Made by a program: the position numbers and the translations under genes
In this document: piece after piece, positions 44,512 to 54,229 of the stretch
How positions within the stretch are numbered: position 1 is the stretch's first letter
Layout of the letters: every line of letters starts with the position of its first letter
The notes under the pieces: model-generated
What the model saw: the letters and a program-made list of their open reading frames with translations, nothing else
The model's database searches: none
What the model was told of the DNA's origin: nothing
From: an uncultured Bacteroidales bacterium
Lineage (GTDB): Bacteria; Bacteroidota; Bacteroidia; Bacteroidales; Marinilabiliaceae
NCBI GenBank assembly: GCA_937892095.1
Contig: CALAVC010000151.1
Coordinates: forward strand, 26,261 to 90,260
Direction of reading: 5' to 3'
Length of the DNA stretch: 64,000 bases

Positions 44512-45804
44512 ATGAAAAAAATCCTTTTACCATTTATCTTGCTCTTGCTCAGTGCCGTGTCGCACGCACAGAACTATCCGCAGAACAACGACTTCCTTTG
44601 GCTTACAGTGCCCGACCATGCCGACTGGCTATACAAGACGGGCGAAGTGGCGCAAGTGGAGGTTAGTCTCTATCGCTATGGGATTCCGCAAAATGTCGAG
44701 ATAGATTATGAGATGGGACCCGACATGATGCCCACCGAAAAATCGGGCAAGTTGACCCTTAAAAATGGTCGTGCAATGTTGAAGATTGGAACCATGAAGA
44801 CGGCTGGTTTCTACGACTGCCGTTTTGTGGCAAACATCGATGGTCAAACCACAAAACATCACGTCAAAATTGGTTTTTCGCCCGAAAAATTGGTCCCTTA
44901 TACGCAAAATCCGTCAGATTTCGACGACTTTTGGAGTAGGCAAGTAGAAGAGGCTCGCCGAACAAAATTGACCTATACAATGACGAAGTCCGACAAATAT
45001 TCTACTGCCGACCTCGACTGTTACCTCGTAAAGATAAAAACCGATGCTCAGCATAGTGTCTATGGCTACCTAACAAGACCAAAAGCCGACGGCAAATATC
45101 CAGTTGTGCTTTGTCCTCCGGGTGCAGGCATAAAGACAATCAAGTTGCCCATGCGCAACAACTATTATTCAAAAAACGGATTTATTCGCCTCGAAATAGA
45201 TATCCATGGACTGAATCCCGAACTCTCTGACGAGACGTTCAAGGAGATTAGCACTGCTTTTGGACATGAAAACGGTTATCTTGAAAACGGACTCGACAAT
45301 AAAGACAATTACTATATGAAGCATGTCTATGTGGCATGTGTGCGTTGCATAGATTTTCTTACCTCGCTTCCCGAATGGGACGGACGCAATGTGGCAGTGC
45401 AAGGTGGCAGCCAAGGTGGTGCTCTTTCGCTAATCACGGCAGGTCTTGACAGTCGAGTAACGCTGTGTGTGGTCAACCATCCTGCTCTGTCGGATATGGC
45501 TGGCTACAAAGCTGGTCGAGCTGGTGGCTACCCACATTTCAATCGCGAGAACGGAATGCTGACCGAAGAAAAAATAAAGACTATGAGCTACTACGATGTC
45601 TGCAATTTTGCTCGTCGGATAAAAGTGCCTGTCTATATGACGTGGGGCTACAACGACAATGTCTGCCCTCCGACCACAAGCTATATCGTCTGGAATCTTA
45701 TCAGTGCGCCCAAAGAGAGCCTAATTACGCCAATCAACGAACATTGGACTTCGGAGACTACCAATCGTGGGCAAATGCAGTGGATAAAAAGTCATTTGAA
45801 ATAA
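44512..45804 (+). CDS. Secreted acetyl-xylan-esterase-like alpha/beta hydrolase (AXE1 family)
   Basis: A 430-residue exported hydrolase; the signal peptide is MKKILLPFILLLLSAVSHAQ. An N-terminal beta domain of about 130 residues precedes the catalytic part, which begins near YTQNPSDFDDFWSRQVEEAR, a typical AXE1/cephalosporin-C deacetylase opening. The nucleophile elbow is VQGGSQGGALSL, the acid lies near YNDNVCPPTTSY and the histidine in INEHWT. Family members remove acetyl groups from xylan or oligosaccharides. The frame is open from 44461, but that lies in the promoter. It is followed after 7 bases by the alpha/beta hydrolase lipoprotein gene. Confidence 0.9.
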   Translation: MKKILLPFILLLLSAVSHAQNYPQNNDFLWLTVPDHADWLYKTGEVAQVEVSLYRYGIPQNVEIDYEMGPDMMPTEKSGKLTLKNGRAMLKIGTMKTAGFYDCRFVANIDGQTTKHHVKIGFSPEKLVPYTQNPSDFDDFWSRQVEEARRTKLTYTMTKSDKYSTADLDCYLVKIKTDAQHSVYGYLTRPKADGKYPVVLCPPGAGIKTIKLPMRNNYYSKNGFIRLEIDIHGLNPELSDETFKEISTAFGHENGYLENGLDNKDNYYMKHVYVACVRCIDFLTSLPEWDGRNVAVQGGSQGGALSLITAGLDSRVTLCVVNHPALSDMAGYKAGRAGGYPHFNRENGMLTEEKIKTMSYYDVCNFARRIKVPVYMTWGYNDNVCPPTTSYIVWNLISAPKESLITPINEHWTSETTNRGQMQWIKSHLK

Positions 45805-45811
45805 AAGACCT

Positions 45812-46717
45812 GTGAAGTTAGGCATAAGTTTTTTGTTTGCTGTGGCGTGCATAGCGTTCGCCTCGTGTGCGAACAACAAGCAGAGCTACATAAGTGTGAT
45901 TAATAATGCTCGTCTTGCTGTCTACGAGAGTGGGCAATCCGATGGGCTGCCAATCGTTTTCTTGCATGGGCATTCGCTCGATAGTCGCATGTGGCAAGCA
46001 CAAATAGAATATTTTTCAAAAAACTATCGTGTGATAGCTATCGACTTGCGTGGCTATGGTAGCTCGACCGAACAAGTCGAAGGCGAAGTCTTCACACATG
46101 CCGACGACGTCTTGCAAGTGGCCGATAGGCTACACATCGAAAGGGCCGTCTATGTCGGGCTGTCGATGGGGGCATTTGTCGTTGGCGACTTGCTAAGCAT
46201 GTATCCAGAGCGTTGCTTGGGCTGTGTGCTTGCCAGTGGCGGTGTGCGCCATAGTCCTCCACCCTCCGAACCTCTTGATAGCGCAGAAATTGAGCGTCAG
46301 AAGGCTACAATAGACGAATGGCAAACGGTCGGCATAGACACAATGAAAGGGCGTTGGCTTCGGACTCTACTATCGTCGGCTGGCTCAGCGCGTGGTGCAA
46401 TAGAGCCAAAGCTACGCACGATGGTGTCGGATTGGACTGCATGGCAACCCACGCACATCGAGAGCCATTGCTATTATGGGCAAGCAGCTTGGCAAATGTT
46501 AATTGAACGTGGGCAGACCAACGTGCCGTGTTTGTTTGTGCGTGGCAGTGGCGATGGCGGACGAGCCGACCGTCAGCCTCGAGAGATGAAATATTTGACA
46601 AGAGCTCGCTACGAAGTTATTCCCGATTGTGGACACATGCTCAATATGGAGAAACCCGACGAGTTTAATACTTTACTAAGTGAGTTTATAGAAAGTCTGT
46701 ACTCCCCTAAAAAGTAG
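45812..46717 (+). CDS. Alpha/beta hydrolase lipoprotein
   Basis: A 301-residue lipoprotein (signal with lipobox FASC near residue 19) of the alpha/beta hydrolase fold. Visible motifs are the oxyanion region VFLHGHSLDSRMW, IDLRGYGSST, the nucleophile elbow VGLSMGAFVV, and the histidine in IPDCGHMLNMEKP. The start is GTG at 45812, as no ATG in this frame keeps the signal peptide. Probably an esterase or related hydrolase in the periplasm or on the cell surface; the pairing with an AXE1-type esterase suggests deacylation of a glycan. Substrate unknown. Confidence 0.88.
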   Translation: MKLGISFLFAVACIAFASCANNKQSYISVINNARLAVYESGQSDGLPIVFLHGHSLDSRMWQAQIEYFSKNYRVIAIDLRGYGSSTEQVEGEVFTHADDVLQVADRLHIERAVYVGLSMGAFVVGDLLSMYPERCLGCVLASGGVRHSPPPSEPLDSAEIERQKATIDEWQTVGIDTMKGRWLRTLLSSAGSARGAIEPKLRTMVSDWTAWQPTHIESHCYYGQAAWQMLIERGQTNVPCLFVRGSGDGGRADRQPREMKYLTRARYEVIPDCGHMLNMEKPDEFNTLLSEFIESLYSPKK

Positions 46718-46723
46718 GGGTTT
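46704..46723 (+). terminator. Weak terminator at the end of the hydrolase pair
   Basis: A 6-bp stem CCCCTA/TAGGGG (46704-46709 with 46715-46720, loop AAAAG) that overlaps the stop codon and is followed by TTTACTT. Short stem and broken T-run, so it is uncertain. Confidence 0.4.
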
Positions 46724-46810
46724 ACTTAAAAATATTGCTCGTTGGTCTAAATAATTTGTCGAAATGTCGACCGATGTAATAATTTGGTCGATAAATAGAA
46801 CAAGATTATT

Positions 46811-48643
46811 ATGACTATACGACAAATCAATTTAGCAAGAGCAGTCGTGCTTGCCACGGTTTTATCGTTCTGTGCGCAAGCGTGTAATGATGACGACGAT
46901 GATGTCGTTGCGACAAGTAGCGTCGCAACGTCCATTGATGAGTATGACGCTACTGAAAATCAGATAAACAATAGCACTTTTAGTCAGTCGGTAAACATAG
47001 TGTGGTCGGGCAGCTCGGTCAGTGTCAGTGGTGCGTCGGATAGTGTGGTGGTAAGCACTGTCGGTGCCGATGTAACCATTACGAGCACCGCACGCGAAAT
47101 AGAGTATGTCCTTAGCGGAAACTCCGACGATGGCAGCCTAAAAGTTTATTCCGACTATAAGTATAAAATGACGCTCAACGGTCTGACGCTACGTAGCACA
47201 ACGACTGCCGCCATCAACAATCAGGGCAAGAAAACACTCTTTGTTTATGCCGAGACAGGCACTGAAAACACTCTGTTCGATGGCTCCAACTCCTACACCG
47301 AGGCTTCGACCGACGAAGATGTCAAAGGTTGCCTCTTCTCCGAAGGTCAAATTGTTTTGTGTGGCACGGGTTCGCTCACCGTTGTTGGCAATAGCAAACA
47401 CGCCATTGCGAGTGATGATTATATCGTGGTCAACGATGACATAAAGATTCAGACCACAAGCGTCAAAGATGGCATTCATGCCAACGACTACATTGTAGTC
47501 GAAGCCGGAGAGATTGATGTAGTGGCGGGTGCCGACGGCATAGAGGTCGACGAGGGGGCTATGATGGTCAATGCAGGATCTGTAACGGCTAAGTGCACTG
47601 CTGCAACGAGCCGTTGCATAAAGACTGCTAGCGACTTTATCTTAAATGGTGGCTCGCTTAGCCTAACCTCGACAGGTGCTGCCCAATATGATAGCTCAGA
47701 AGGCGACTACTCTTCGGCGGCAGGCATAAAGTGTAAGGGCAATATGACTGTTGGCGGTGGAACGATAAATGTTACCTCGACGGGCAGTGGTGGCAAGGGC
47801 ATAAATGTCTCTGGCACCTACACTCAGTCGGCTGGCACTGTTGTTCTGAACGTGTCGGGTTCCAACGTAGGTTCTTCAACTCAATCTAACAAATCTATGG
47901 GTGGTGACAACTCTTCGGGCCCACGTGCCTGCGCCAAGGGTTTGAAGTCGACTGGCAATATAACCATTAGCGGAGGTACGTTGCAAGCCACTGCAAGTGC
48001 TCACGAAGCCATCGAGACCAAGGGCACTATGGATATAACGGGTGGCGAAGTCTATGGCTACTCTGCCTCAGACGACGCCATAAACAGCAGTAGCCACATG
48101 ACCATTAGCGACGGTTATGTGTGTGGCATATCGACTGGCAACGATGGTCTCGATGCCAATGGCAATCTCTACATCAATGGTGGTGTCATTTTCGCCGCTG
48201 GTGCCGAGAGTCCCGAAATGGCTATCGATGCTGCCGAACAATATAAACTCTACATCAATGGTGGTGTCTTGCTCACGTGCGGACCTCTCGAAAGCGGTGC
48301 TTCGCTAACGCAGACGTGCTATTCGGTCAGTTCTTGGTCGGGAAACACGTGGTATGGTCTGGCTGTTGGCTCCGACACCTATGCGTTCAAAACCCCCACC
48401 AATAGCAATATGGGCAGCGGCATGGTCGTTTCTGCTGCTCAAGAGCCTACGCTCAAGAGTGGCGTCAGTGTCAGTGGAGGCACGACTATCTTCGCAGGCT
48501 CTGGCAATGTTGGTGGCTCGTTCTCTGGTGGCACGTCAGTCAGCATAAGCGATTATAGCGGTAGTACATCTGGTGGTAATCCTGGTGGTAATCCTGGTGG
48601 TAATCCTGGTGGTAATCCTGGTGGACAGGGTGGGCAAAAATAA
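46811..48643 (+). CDS. Beta-helix carbohydrate-binding lipoprotein (Cthe_2159-like)
   Basis: A 610-residue surface lipoprotein: signal, lipobox AQAC, then an Asp-rich CNDDDDDD tether. The body is a parallel beta-helix of the Cthe_2159 (polygalacturonate-binding) type. Recurring rungs include DDYIVVNDDI, GIHANDYIVVEAGEIDVVAG, GIKCKGNMTVGGGTINVTS, AIETKGTMDITGGEVYGYS, AINSSSHMTISDGYVCG and GLDANGNLYINGGVIFA. The C terminus is a short low-complexity tail of four GGNP units encoded by a perfect DNA repeat. Likely binds acidic plant polysaccharide; no catalytic motif seen. It is expressed alone, 93 bases after the esterase gene pair and just before a strong terminator. Confidence 0.87.
   Translation: MTIRQINLARAVVLATVLSFCAQACNDDDDDVVATSSVATSIDEYDATENQINNSTFSQSVNIVWSGSSVSVSGASDSVVVSTVGADVTITSTAREIEYVLSGNSDDGSLKVYSDYKYKMTLNGLTLRSTTTAAINNQGKKTLFVYAETGTENTLFDGSNSYTEASTDEDVKGCLFSEGQIVLCGTGSLTVVGNSKHAIASDDYIVVNDDIKIQTTSVKDGIHANDYIVVEAGEIDVVAGADGIEVDEGAMMVNAGSVTAKCTAATSRCIKTASDFILNGGSLSLTSTGAAQYDSSEGDYSSAAGIKCKGNMTVGGGTINVTSTGSGGKGINVSGTYTQSAGTVVLNVSGSNVGSSTQSNKSMGGDNSSGPRACAKGLKSTGNITISGGTLQATASAHEAIETKGTMDITGGEVYGYSASDDAINSSSHMTISDGYVCGISTGNDGLDANGNLYINGGVIFAAGAESPEMAIDAAEQYKLYINGGVLLTCGPLESGASLTQTCYSVSSWSGNTWYGLAVGSDTYAFKTPTNSNMGSGMVVSAAQEPTLKSGVSVSGGTTIFAGSGNVGGSFSGGTSVSISDYSGSTSGGNPGGNPGGNPGGNPGGQGGQK
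48572..48619 (+). repeat. Tandem 12-bp repeat (4 copies) encoding Gly-Gly-Asn-Pro
   Basis: Four identical copies of GGTGGTAATCCT (48572-48583, 48584-48595, 48596-48607, 48608-48619), in frame, near the 3' end of the lipoprotein gene. Copy number changes would alter the tail by four residues without a frameshift. Confidence 0.97.
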
Positions 48644-48647
48644 AAAA

Positions 48648-48683
48648 AAAGGCTACGCAAGTTCGTTTGCGTAGCCTAATTTT
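48648..48683. terminator. Bidirectional terminator after the beta-helix lipoprotein gene
   Basis: An 11-bp stem (48650-48660 with 48667-48677) flanked by TAATTTTT on the plus side and a run of A (T on minus) on the other, in the 56-base convergent gap with the phosphoethanolamine transferase gene. Confidence 0.88.
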
Positions 48684-48699
48684 TGCGTTTGAACGAAAC

Positions 48700-50481
48700 T
48701 TATCTTAGCTCACCATGGTCTTCGCACACGCGAATTTGTCCGTTGATGGCCGTCAGGTCTTCTCGTTTATATTTATACTCTGCCGATGCAAGCGAATTAG
48801 CTTCGCTAAAATGATTGCTACTCACGTCCATTAGTCCACACATAAGTTCGTAGAGCATGTCGTTGGTCCAATAGCGGTCGGCATTGGCATGTAAGGCTGC
48901 GGTACGTTCAGGGCGCACGCTCAAATACTCTTCCGAGAGCCACACCATAAGCGGTATGCGTATGTCTCGAAAGCCACCAAAGTTTGGTTGTCGGTGTCGG
49001 TCGGGCACGTCGGCGTGGTCGCTCATGTAGACCATTGCGCGTAGGTTTAGTCGCTCCTTTGCCTCTTCGTAGAAGCGTCTGAGTTGTGTGTCAGTATAAT
49101 AGAGCGTATTCTTGTAGTTTGTTACTTGGTCGTGGCTACCCTTTTCGCCCCATTGGCGCATCTCTTCCTTAAACCTATTTTCGTAGTTGAAATGACTGCC
49201 CTTTAGGTGAAGTACGAGCAAATTGTTTTGCTGTGGGTCGAGCTCACTCAAAAAGTCTACCAGTGCTTCGTCATATTGCGGTTTGCCAAGTTCTTGTTTT
49301 GTCCATTTGGCCACGTCGGCTGTGCCTGCAACAATTGTTATTGGCGTGTCCGACGCTCCCAAGTGTCCCTGATTGCTATACCAGTGTACTCGATAACCTA
49401 ATTTGTGCGCTATGTCGACTATCGAACACGATGTCATAAATTCGCCACCGTCGTACTGGTTCGTTTCGGTTAGCGACTTCGAAAGAGTAGGCACAGTCTG
49501 TATGTCGCAACTATATGCGTTGTGAAATAGTATGCAGTGCTCTTTGTCGGTCGAAAGTGTTCGTAGCCACGGTGTAGTGTCTTCGTCCATTGGTGTAAAT
49601 GCACTCATAAAGTCGCGCGACGCACTCTCGCCTATAACGAGCATAATCGTGTGTGGTGTCGAAAGTTGCGTCTTGGCTTCCACTTGCAACCCCGATAGCC
49701 GTTCTTCTCTGTTTGTTATGTAGGCTGCGTTCTGTTGGTCATATTTTTTTACTTCACACCACAAGCTGACTATGCCCGTGCGACCAAACACACCATGGTG
49801 TTTTTTGAACGTGTAGAACGTCATAAAAGCAACCACAGCCACTGCTATTGCCGTTTGCCACCACATGCACTCTGGCACCACAATTGGGTTGCTTGCACCA
49901 ACGTAGATAAAGCAACCAAGCAATGCAAAGCTCGCAAGTGCCGTCGCTATTACTTTGATTGGCGAATACGACTGAAAATATTCTATAATCTCGTTATAGT
50001 GTGTATCTTGCAAGGCTTTTATGCCGTTGTCGTCCACCACTTCACTATATGTGAAGTAATATATCCATTGCGACAAGCATATCACGACAAAGACTACTGC
50101 CACCATCGTCCAGACTGCCGATAGCTTTGGCAACAAAATGTTTAGTCCCACGATTATGCCAAACAAATATATTCCAAAAGCCACGTCGAGCTGATTGTCG
50201 TAGTCGGGACTCGAACGTCGGTGCGTCAAGTGATACGTCAGTGGGTAGGTTATAGCCCACAACGCTGCCACGAAGAACGATATGTATACTGCAGTTTGGC
50301 AGACGCTTGTCTGAGTCGCCACCATTGGCATAACTGCAAATATGCTTGCCACGCCATAGCGAGAAAATTGTTGAAGTTTGGCGTTGGGTGCTATGCCAAC
50401 GTTAAAAAGCCTATAGATTAGGTAGCCACCCATCCATAGGCACAAAAACAATATGATGTATTCAATTGCCAGACTTGTCAT
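48700..50481 (-). CDS. Phosphoethanolamine transferase (EptA-like, sulfatase fold)
   Basis: A 593-residue inner-membrane enzyme that transfers phosphoethanolamine to lipid A or another envelope glycan. About five N-terminal membrane helices are followed by a periplasmic alkaline-phosphatase-fold domain: LVIGESASRDFMSAFTP near residue 278, the presumed threonine nucleophile in SCDIQTVPTLSKSL, and YMSDHADVPDRHRQPNF with the metal Asp-His near residue 486. It overlaps the GT4 gene upstream by 20 bases, so it is coexpressed with surface-glycan glycosyltransferases. Such enzymes can lower the negative surface charge and so polymyxin susceptibility. Confidence 0.9.
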   Translation of the reverse strand: MTSLAIEYIILFLCLWMGGYLIYRLFNVGIAPNAKLQQFSRYGVASIFAVMPMVATQTSVCQTAVYISFFVAALWAITYPLTYHLTHRRSSPDYDNQLDVAFGIYLFGIIVGLNILLPKLSAVWTMVAVVFVVICLSQWIYYFTYSEVVDDNGIKALQDTHYNEIIEYFQSYSPIKVIATALASFALLGCFIYVGASNPIVVPECMWWQTAIAVAVVAFMTFYTFKKHHGVFGRTGIVSLWCEVKKYDQQNAAYITNREERLSGLQVEAKTQLSTPHTIMLVIGESASRDFMSAFTPMDEDTTPWLRTLSTDKEHCILFHNAYSCDIQTVPTLSKSLTETNQYDGGEFMTSCSIVDIAHKLGYRVHWYSNQGHLGASDTPITIVAGTADVAKWTKQELGKPQYDEALVDFLSELDPQQNNLLVLHLKGSHFNYENRFKEEMRQWGEKGSHDQVTNYKNTLYYTDTQLRRFYEEAKERLNLRAMVYMSDHADVPDRHRQPNFGGFRDIRIPLMVWLSEEYLSVRPERTAALHANADRYWTNDMLYELMCGLMDVSSNHFSEANSLASAEYKYKREDLTAINGQIRVCEDHGELR

Positions 50482-51553
50482 ATATCTGTTTTATTTGGTT
50501 GTAGAACTGCTCGTAGTTCAGTTTGCTGTCGAAGTCCGCCTTTGCCTGTGCGCCAAGCCGACGTCTTAGCTCCTCATCGTCAATCATGCGTGCCATGGCT
50601 TTTGCAAGTGCGTCCGTATCGTTCGGTGGCACCAACAGTGCATTCTGCCCGTCTGCCAAATATTCTCTTTGTCCACCATTGTCGGTCGCAATCACGGGGT
50701 GCCCTTGTGACATGTATTCCATTGGCGACAGTGGACACCCTTCACGTACTGTGGATGCCAATATGCCAAAATCTGTCACTGCCACATAGGGCATAACGGG
50801 ATGCCGAAAACCCATTATGCGCACTCGCTGACCAAGTTTCCCAGCTCTGATTTTTTCGCTCAACTTACTGGTATACTCTGTCGTGCCTCGTCCTATTAGT
50901 GCCAATATAAAGTTCTTGTCCTTAATCTTCTCCACAGCGTCCAGAAGCACGTCAAGACCTTTCTCAGGGTCGAGCCGCCCATGATACATTGCCACGACTC
51001 TGTTGTCTTTTATGTCCAACTCGCTTCGCAGGTCAATGCTTGGCACTTCGCTTGGCACCACAATGCTTGTGTGTACAATGTCTACTTTCTCTGGCTCAAT
51101 TTGCGGGTGCGTACTAAAAAATGTGTCTCGTGCCACTTGGGAGACCATAACAATCTTTTCCACATTTTTGTAGAGCCAACGATAGTGCAGCCCTGTCTTG
51201 CCCGGGCGAGTCAAGTGTCGGCACATTACCACGCGCACATTTCCTCGACTTAGTTTGCTCGCATACGCTGCCGTAAAAGCATCTTTAAAGTTGTGGGCAT
51301 GTATGTAGCATGCTTCCGATTTGTTCACAATGCGTGCCATGCGCCATGCGCTCACAAGGTCTATCGCTCCGCCCAAACGTAGTGGATAAACACCAACTCC
51401 CAGTTCTTTAAACTTCTCCACAACGACCTCTATCGGTCGGCAAAAAATCTCCACGTCTATGCCGTCTGCTATCTGGCGTCGGCAGAGGTCGTAGACGTAT
51501 TGCTCGCCACCGCCCCACGTGTTGTTCGACACTATGTGGTATATATTTGTCAT
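50462..51553 (-). CDS. Glycosyltransferase family 4
   Basis: A 363-residue GT-B glycosyltransferase. NIYHIVSNNTWGGGEQYVYDL begins with the acceptor-binding N-terminal Rossmann fold; the donor half shows VAMYHGRLDPEKGLDVLLDAV and the GT4 signature EGCPLSPMEYMSQGHPVIAT near residue 270. The start at 51553 forms an ATGA overlap with the GT2 gene; the longer frame to 51616 is not used. Cytoplasmic or membrane-associated; the sugar is unknown. It belongs to the minus-strand surface glycan set 48700-55447. Confidence 0.92.
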   Translation of the reverse strand: MTNIYHIVSNNTWGGGEQYVYDLCRRQIADGIDVEIFCRPIEVVVEKFKELGVGVYPLRLGGAIDLVSAWRMARIVNKSEACYIHAHNFKDAFTAAYASKLSRGNVRVVMCRHLTRPGKTGLHYRWLYKNVEKIVMVSQVARDTFFSTHPQIEPEKVDIVHTSIVVPSEVPSIDLRSELDIKDNRVVAMYHGRLDPEKGLDVLLDAVEKIKDKNFILALIGRGTTEYTSKLSEKIRAGKLGQRVRIMGFRHPVMPYVAVTDFGILASTVREGCPLSPMEYMSQGHPVIATDNGGQREYLADGQNALLVPPNDTDALAKAMARMIDDEELRRRLGAQAKADFDSKLNYEQFYNQIKQIYDKSGN

Positions 51554-52314
51554 GCGTCTTTTCTGACTTTTTTTTCCATTATTTTCAAGACCAATATTTG
51601 CTGATATATCGCCCATTGCATAGCTTGCATTATGCCTCGTATGCCATTACGATAACCTCCGCCAAGCACATAGTTCTTCACAAATCGCCATGCTGGTCGG
51701 TAGAGAAGTGCGCCAATCCCATAGCCCTTGTTTTTTTTCTTTTCAGCTTCGCCTTCGGTATATTCGTTTAGCTTGCGTAGCCATGTATGCATGTCGGGGT
51801 CGGCCAAATGTAGCATCTTATATTCTGCTGGGGCTTTTTCCACCGTCCCTTCAACAATTGGCACGGAGTGGATAGTATCGGGCCACGTAGTCTTGTCTTT
51901 CCGAAAAAAACGTAGTTGATAGTCGCGAGCAAAATCACGACCATACACACCAAAAATCTTATTGTGTCTGTAGATATATAGCCCGTCGGGTGCATTGTCT
52001 GCCGAAGCACGACTATATAAGTAATCTCTAAGTTCGCTTGTTATGATTTCGTCTGCGTCAACAACCAAAACCCACTCATGCGCTGCGTTATGCACTGCAA
52101 AGTCGCGTGCCACTTCGCAATAGTGCTTGTCGCCATGCGGAAAGCTGACTATTCGCGCGCCATGTCGGCGAGCAATCTCAGTCGTCTGGTCGCTACTCTC
52201 CATGTCGCACACCAATATCTCGTCGAATGTCGACAACGCTCTCAGCACCTCTTCTAAATGTTCTTCGGCATTGTAGGTGTTCAAGACCGCCGATATTTTT
52301 GCACCTACACTCAT
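51550..52314 (-). CDS. Glycosyltransferase family 2 (WaaE/KdtX-like)
   Basis: A 254-residue GT-A glycosyltransferase: ISAVLNTYNAEEHLEEVLRA at the nucleotide-binding start, CDMESSDQTTEIA, the metal-binding VLVVDADEII near residue 85, and a C-terminal helix-rich tail. It resembles LPS core glucosyltransferases of the WaaE/KdtX type and proteins called glycosyltransferase family 2 in Bacteroidota core-oligosaccharide clusters. Eight bases separate it from the CapD gene. Exact linkage unknown. Confidence 0.9.
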   Translation of the reverse strand: MSVGAKISAVLNTYNAEEHLEEVLRALSTFDEILVCDMESSDQTTEIARRHGARIVSFPHGDKHYCEVARDFAVHNAAHEWVLVVDADEIITSELRDYLYSRASADNAPDGLYIYRHNKIFGVYGRDFARDYQLRFFRKDKTTWPDTIHSVPIVEGTVEKAPAEYKMLHLADPDMHTWLRKLNEYTEGEAEKKKNKGYGIGALLYRPAWRFVKNYVLGGGYRNGIRGIMQAMQWAIYQQILVLKIMEKKVRKDA

Positions 52315-52321
52315 AGTCTTT

Positions 52322-54187
52322 TTAGTCCTTATTGTCCAGCACGCTATATACAGAGTTGTTGCTCTTGTACTCTGGGACGATGTGTTTCATTTGCCCCACG
52401 GTCGCCATGTCGTCATAGCTCTTGCTAATCTCTATTAGCTTGTCTATATCTTTGCAGACGTCGTCGTAGTCATACTCGCGCACTTGCGCAATGCGTATCT
52501 TCTCATGAAACGATGGCTTTGTCGACTCGGCTTCAGCCAAAACCTCTTCGTAGAGCTTTTCGCCCGGTCTAAGTCCCGTATATTTTATCTCTACATTCTT
52601 CGCCCCACTAAGCAATATCATTCGTTTCGCAAGGTCGGCAATCTTCACTGGTTGGCCCATGTCGAAAGCAAATATTTCGCCACCATTCCCTTTCGTGCCT
52701 GCTTCGAGCACAAGCTTACATGCTTCGGGGATGAGCATAAAGAAACGAATAATGTCGGGGGGCGTAACGGTTATTGGTCCACCCTTACGTATTTGCTCTT
52801 TGAAAAGCGGGATGACGCTCCCACTCGACCCAAGCACATTGCCAAAGCGTGTTGTTACAAATTGGCATGTCGCTCGCTTGCCAAGCGATTGCACGTATAT
52901 TTCGCATATTCGCTTTGAACACCCCATGACATTGGTCGGGTTGACTGCCTTGTCAGTCGAAATCATGACAAATTTTTTTGTGCCATATTTTACGGCAAGG
53001 TCCGCCATGACCATTGTCCCCACAATGTTGTTCATGACGCTTTCGCTTGGGTTGTCTTCCATCATCGGGACGTGCTTATACGCTGCTGCATGGAAGATGT
53101 AGTCTGGTTTGCTCTGTGCAAAAATGGTGTCCATGTGGTCGCGCTCGCAAATGCTTGCCACAATGGTTCGGCACTTTATCTCTGGCCACTCTTTGCGCAT
53201 TAGCAAGCGCATGTCGTGTTGTGGTGTCTCGGCTTGGTCAATAAGGATTAGCTCGCGTGGTCCGTACGACGCAATTTGGCGCACAAGCTCGCTACCTATG
53301 CTGCCAGCCGAACCAGTCACGAGAATGCACTTGCCTGTCAGCTCGTCGGCCACCGACTTCATGTCCACTTGTATCTGTTCGCGTGGCAAGAGGTCTTCTA
53401 TGCTTATCTCTTTTAGGTTGGCAATGTTCTCCTCGCTTTCTTCCTCATTCCATTCTTTGGCTTCTTGCGTCATGAAAATGCGTATGCCAGCCTTTATTAG
53501 TTCGTCTTGAAAACTTACATTGCGCCTAAAATCTTCTACCCTCAGTGGCGACACTATCACAGCGTCTATGCCAGATTCTTTCATCCGCTCCACAAGGTTC
53601 TCGTCGAGCCTGTAGACTCCTACGCCCATCAGGATATGGTTCGTTGCCTTTTCGTCGTCGCTTATGAAGCCTTTTAGCATAAATCGTAGTGGGCGTTCGC
53701 TGCGTATGTGCTTGGCAATGGCCACGCCGCCACTCCGTACCCCATATATGTAGGTCGACATTGCATTTTTGCCCGTTGTCAGTGCTTCATAGAGCGTTTT
53801 AACCGTCATGCGTGCTGTCCACATCAGCAGTGTTGCCAATATCGTTGCCCACAATATGCTCCGCATAAAGACTCCGCATGGCAACAATGTGTTTACAACC
53901 ATAGCTCCCATGCAACCCACAATCATTGCCATGCCTATGCGTTGCAAGTCGACAAACGACGAGTAGCGGAATATGCCAGAATATGTCTTGAAAATAAAGA
54001 AAGCTAACAAGTAGGGTAGCAGTAGTGGCAATACTGTCATTACGGAAAACCTATCTGCTCCAATACCCAAATTGCCTACAAAAACGTACGATAGTCCAGC
54101 AACCAACGTGTCGAACAATAGTACTCCCCAAAAGGGCAATACATCTTTGTTGGCCACGTAGTCGGCAAATCGTTCCTTAGTGTTCAT
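52322..54187 (-). CDS. CapD/WbpM-type UDP-sugar 4,6-dehydratase, membrane bound
   Basis: A 621-residue protein with four N-terminal membrane helices, a CoA-binding-like Rossmann domain (MSTYIYGVRSGGVAIAKHIR) and a C-terminal short-chain dehydrogenase domain. NAD binding is at TGSAGSIGSELVRQ near residue 286; FHAAAYKHVPMMEDNP and VMISTDKAVNPTNVMG contain the catalytic Ser/Thr-Asp-Lys elements of the 4,6-dehydratase/5-epimerase family (PglF, WbpM). It would convert UDP-GlcNAc to the 4-keto-6-deoxy sugar that the aminotransferase gene upstream could use, giving a 4-amino-4,6-dideoxy sugar. Confidence 0.94.
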   Translation of the reverse strand: MNTKERFADYVANKDVLPFWGVLLFDTLVAGLSYVFVGNLGIGADRFSVMTVLPLLLPYLLAFFIFKTYSGIFRYSSFVDLQRIGMAMIVGCMGAMVVNTLLPCGVFMRSILWATILATLLMWTARMTVKTLYEALTTGKNAMSTYIYGVRSGGVAIAKHIRSERPLRFMLKGFISDDEKATNHILMGVGVYRLDENLVERMKESGIDAVIVSPLRVEDFRRNVSFQDELIKAGIRIFMTQEAKEWNEEESEENIANLKEISIEDLLPREQIQVDMKSVADELTGKCILVTGSAGSIGSELVRQIASYGPRELILIDQAETPQHDMRLLMRKEWPEIKCRTIVASICERDHMDTIFAQSKPDYIFHAAAYKHVPMMEDNPSESVMNNIVGTMVMADLAVKYGTKKFVMISTDKAVNPTNVMGCSKRICEIYVQSLGKRATCQFVTTRFGNVLGSSGSVIPLFKEQIRKGGPITVTPPDIIRFFMLIPEACKLVLEAGTKGNGGEIFAFDMGQPVKIADLAKRMILLSGAKNVEIKYTGLRPGEKLYEEVLAEAESTKPSFHEKIRIAQVREYDYDDVCKDIDKLIEISKSYDDMATVGQMKHIVPEYKSNNSVYSVLDNKD

Positions 54188-54229
54188 TTAGTGCTTTCCT
54201 GTCAAAAAAAGTATATAAGCGAGAGAGCT

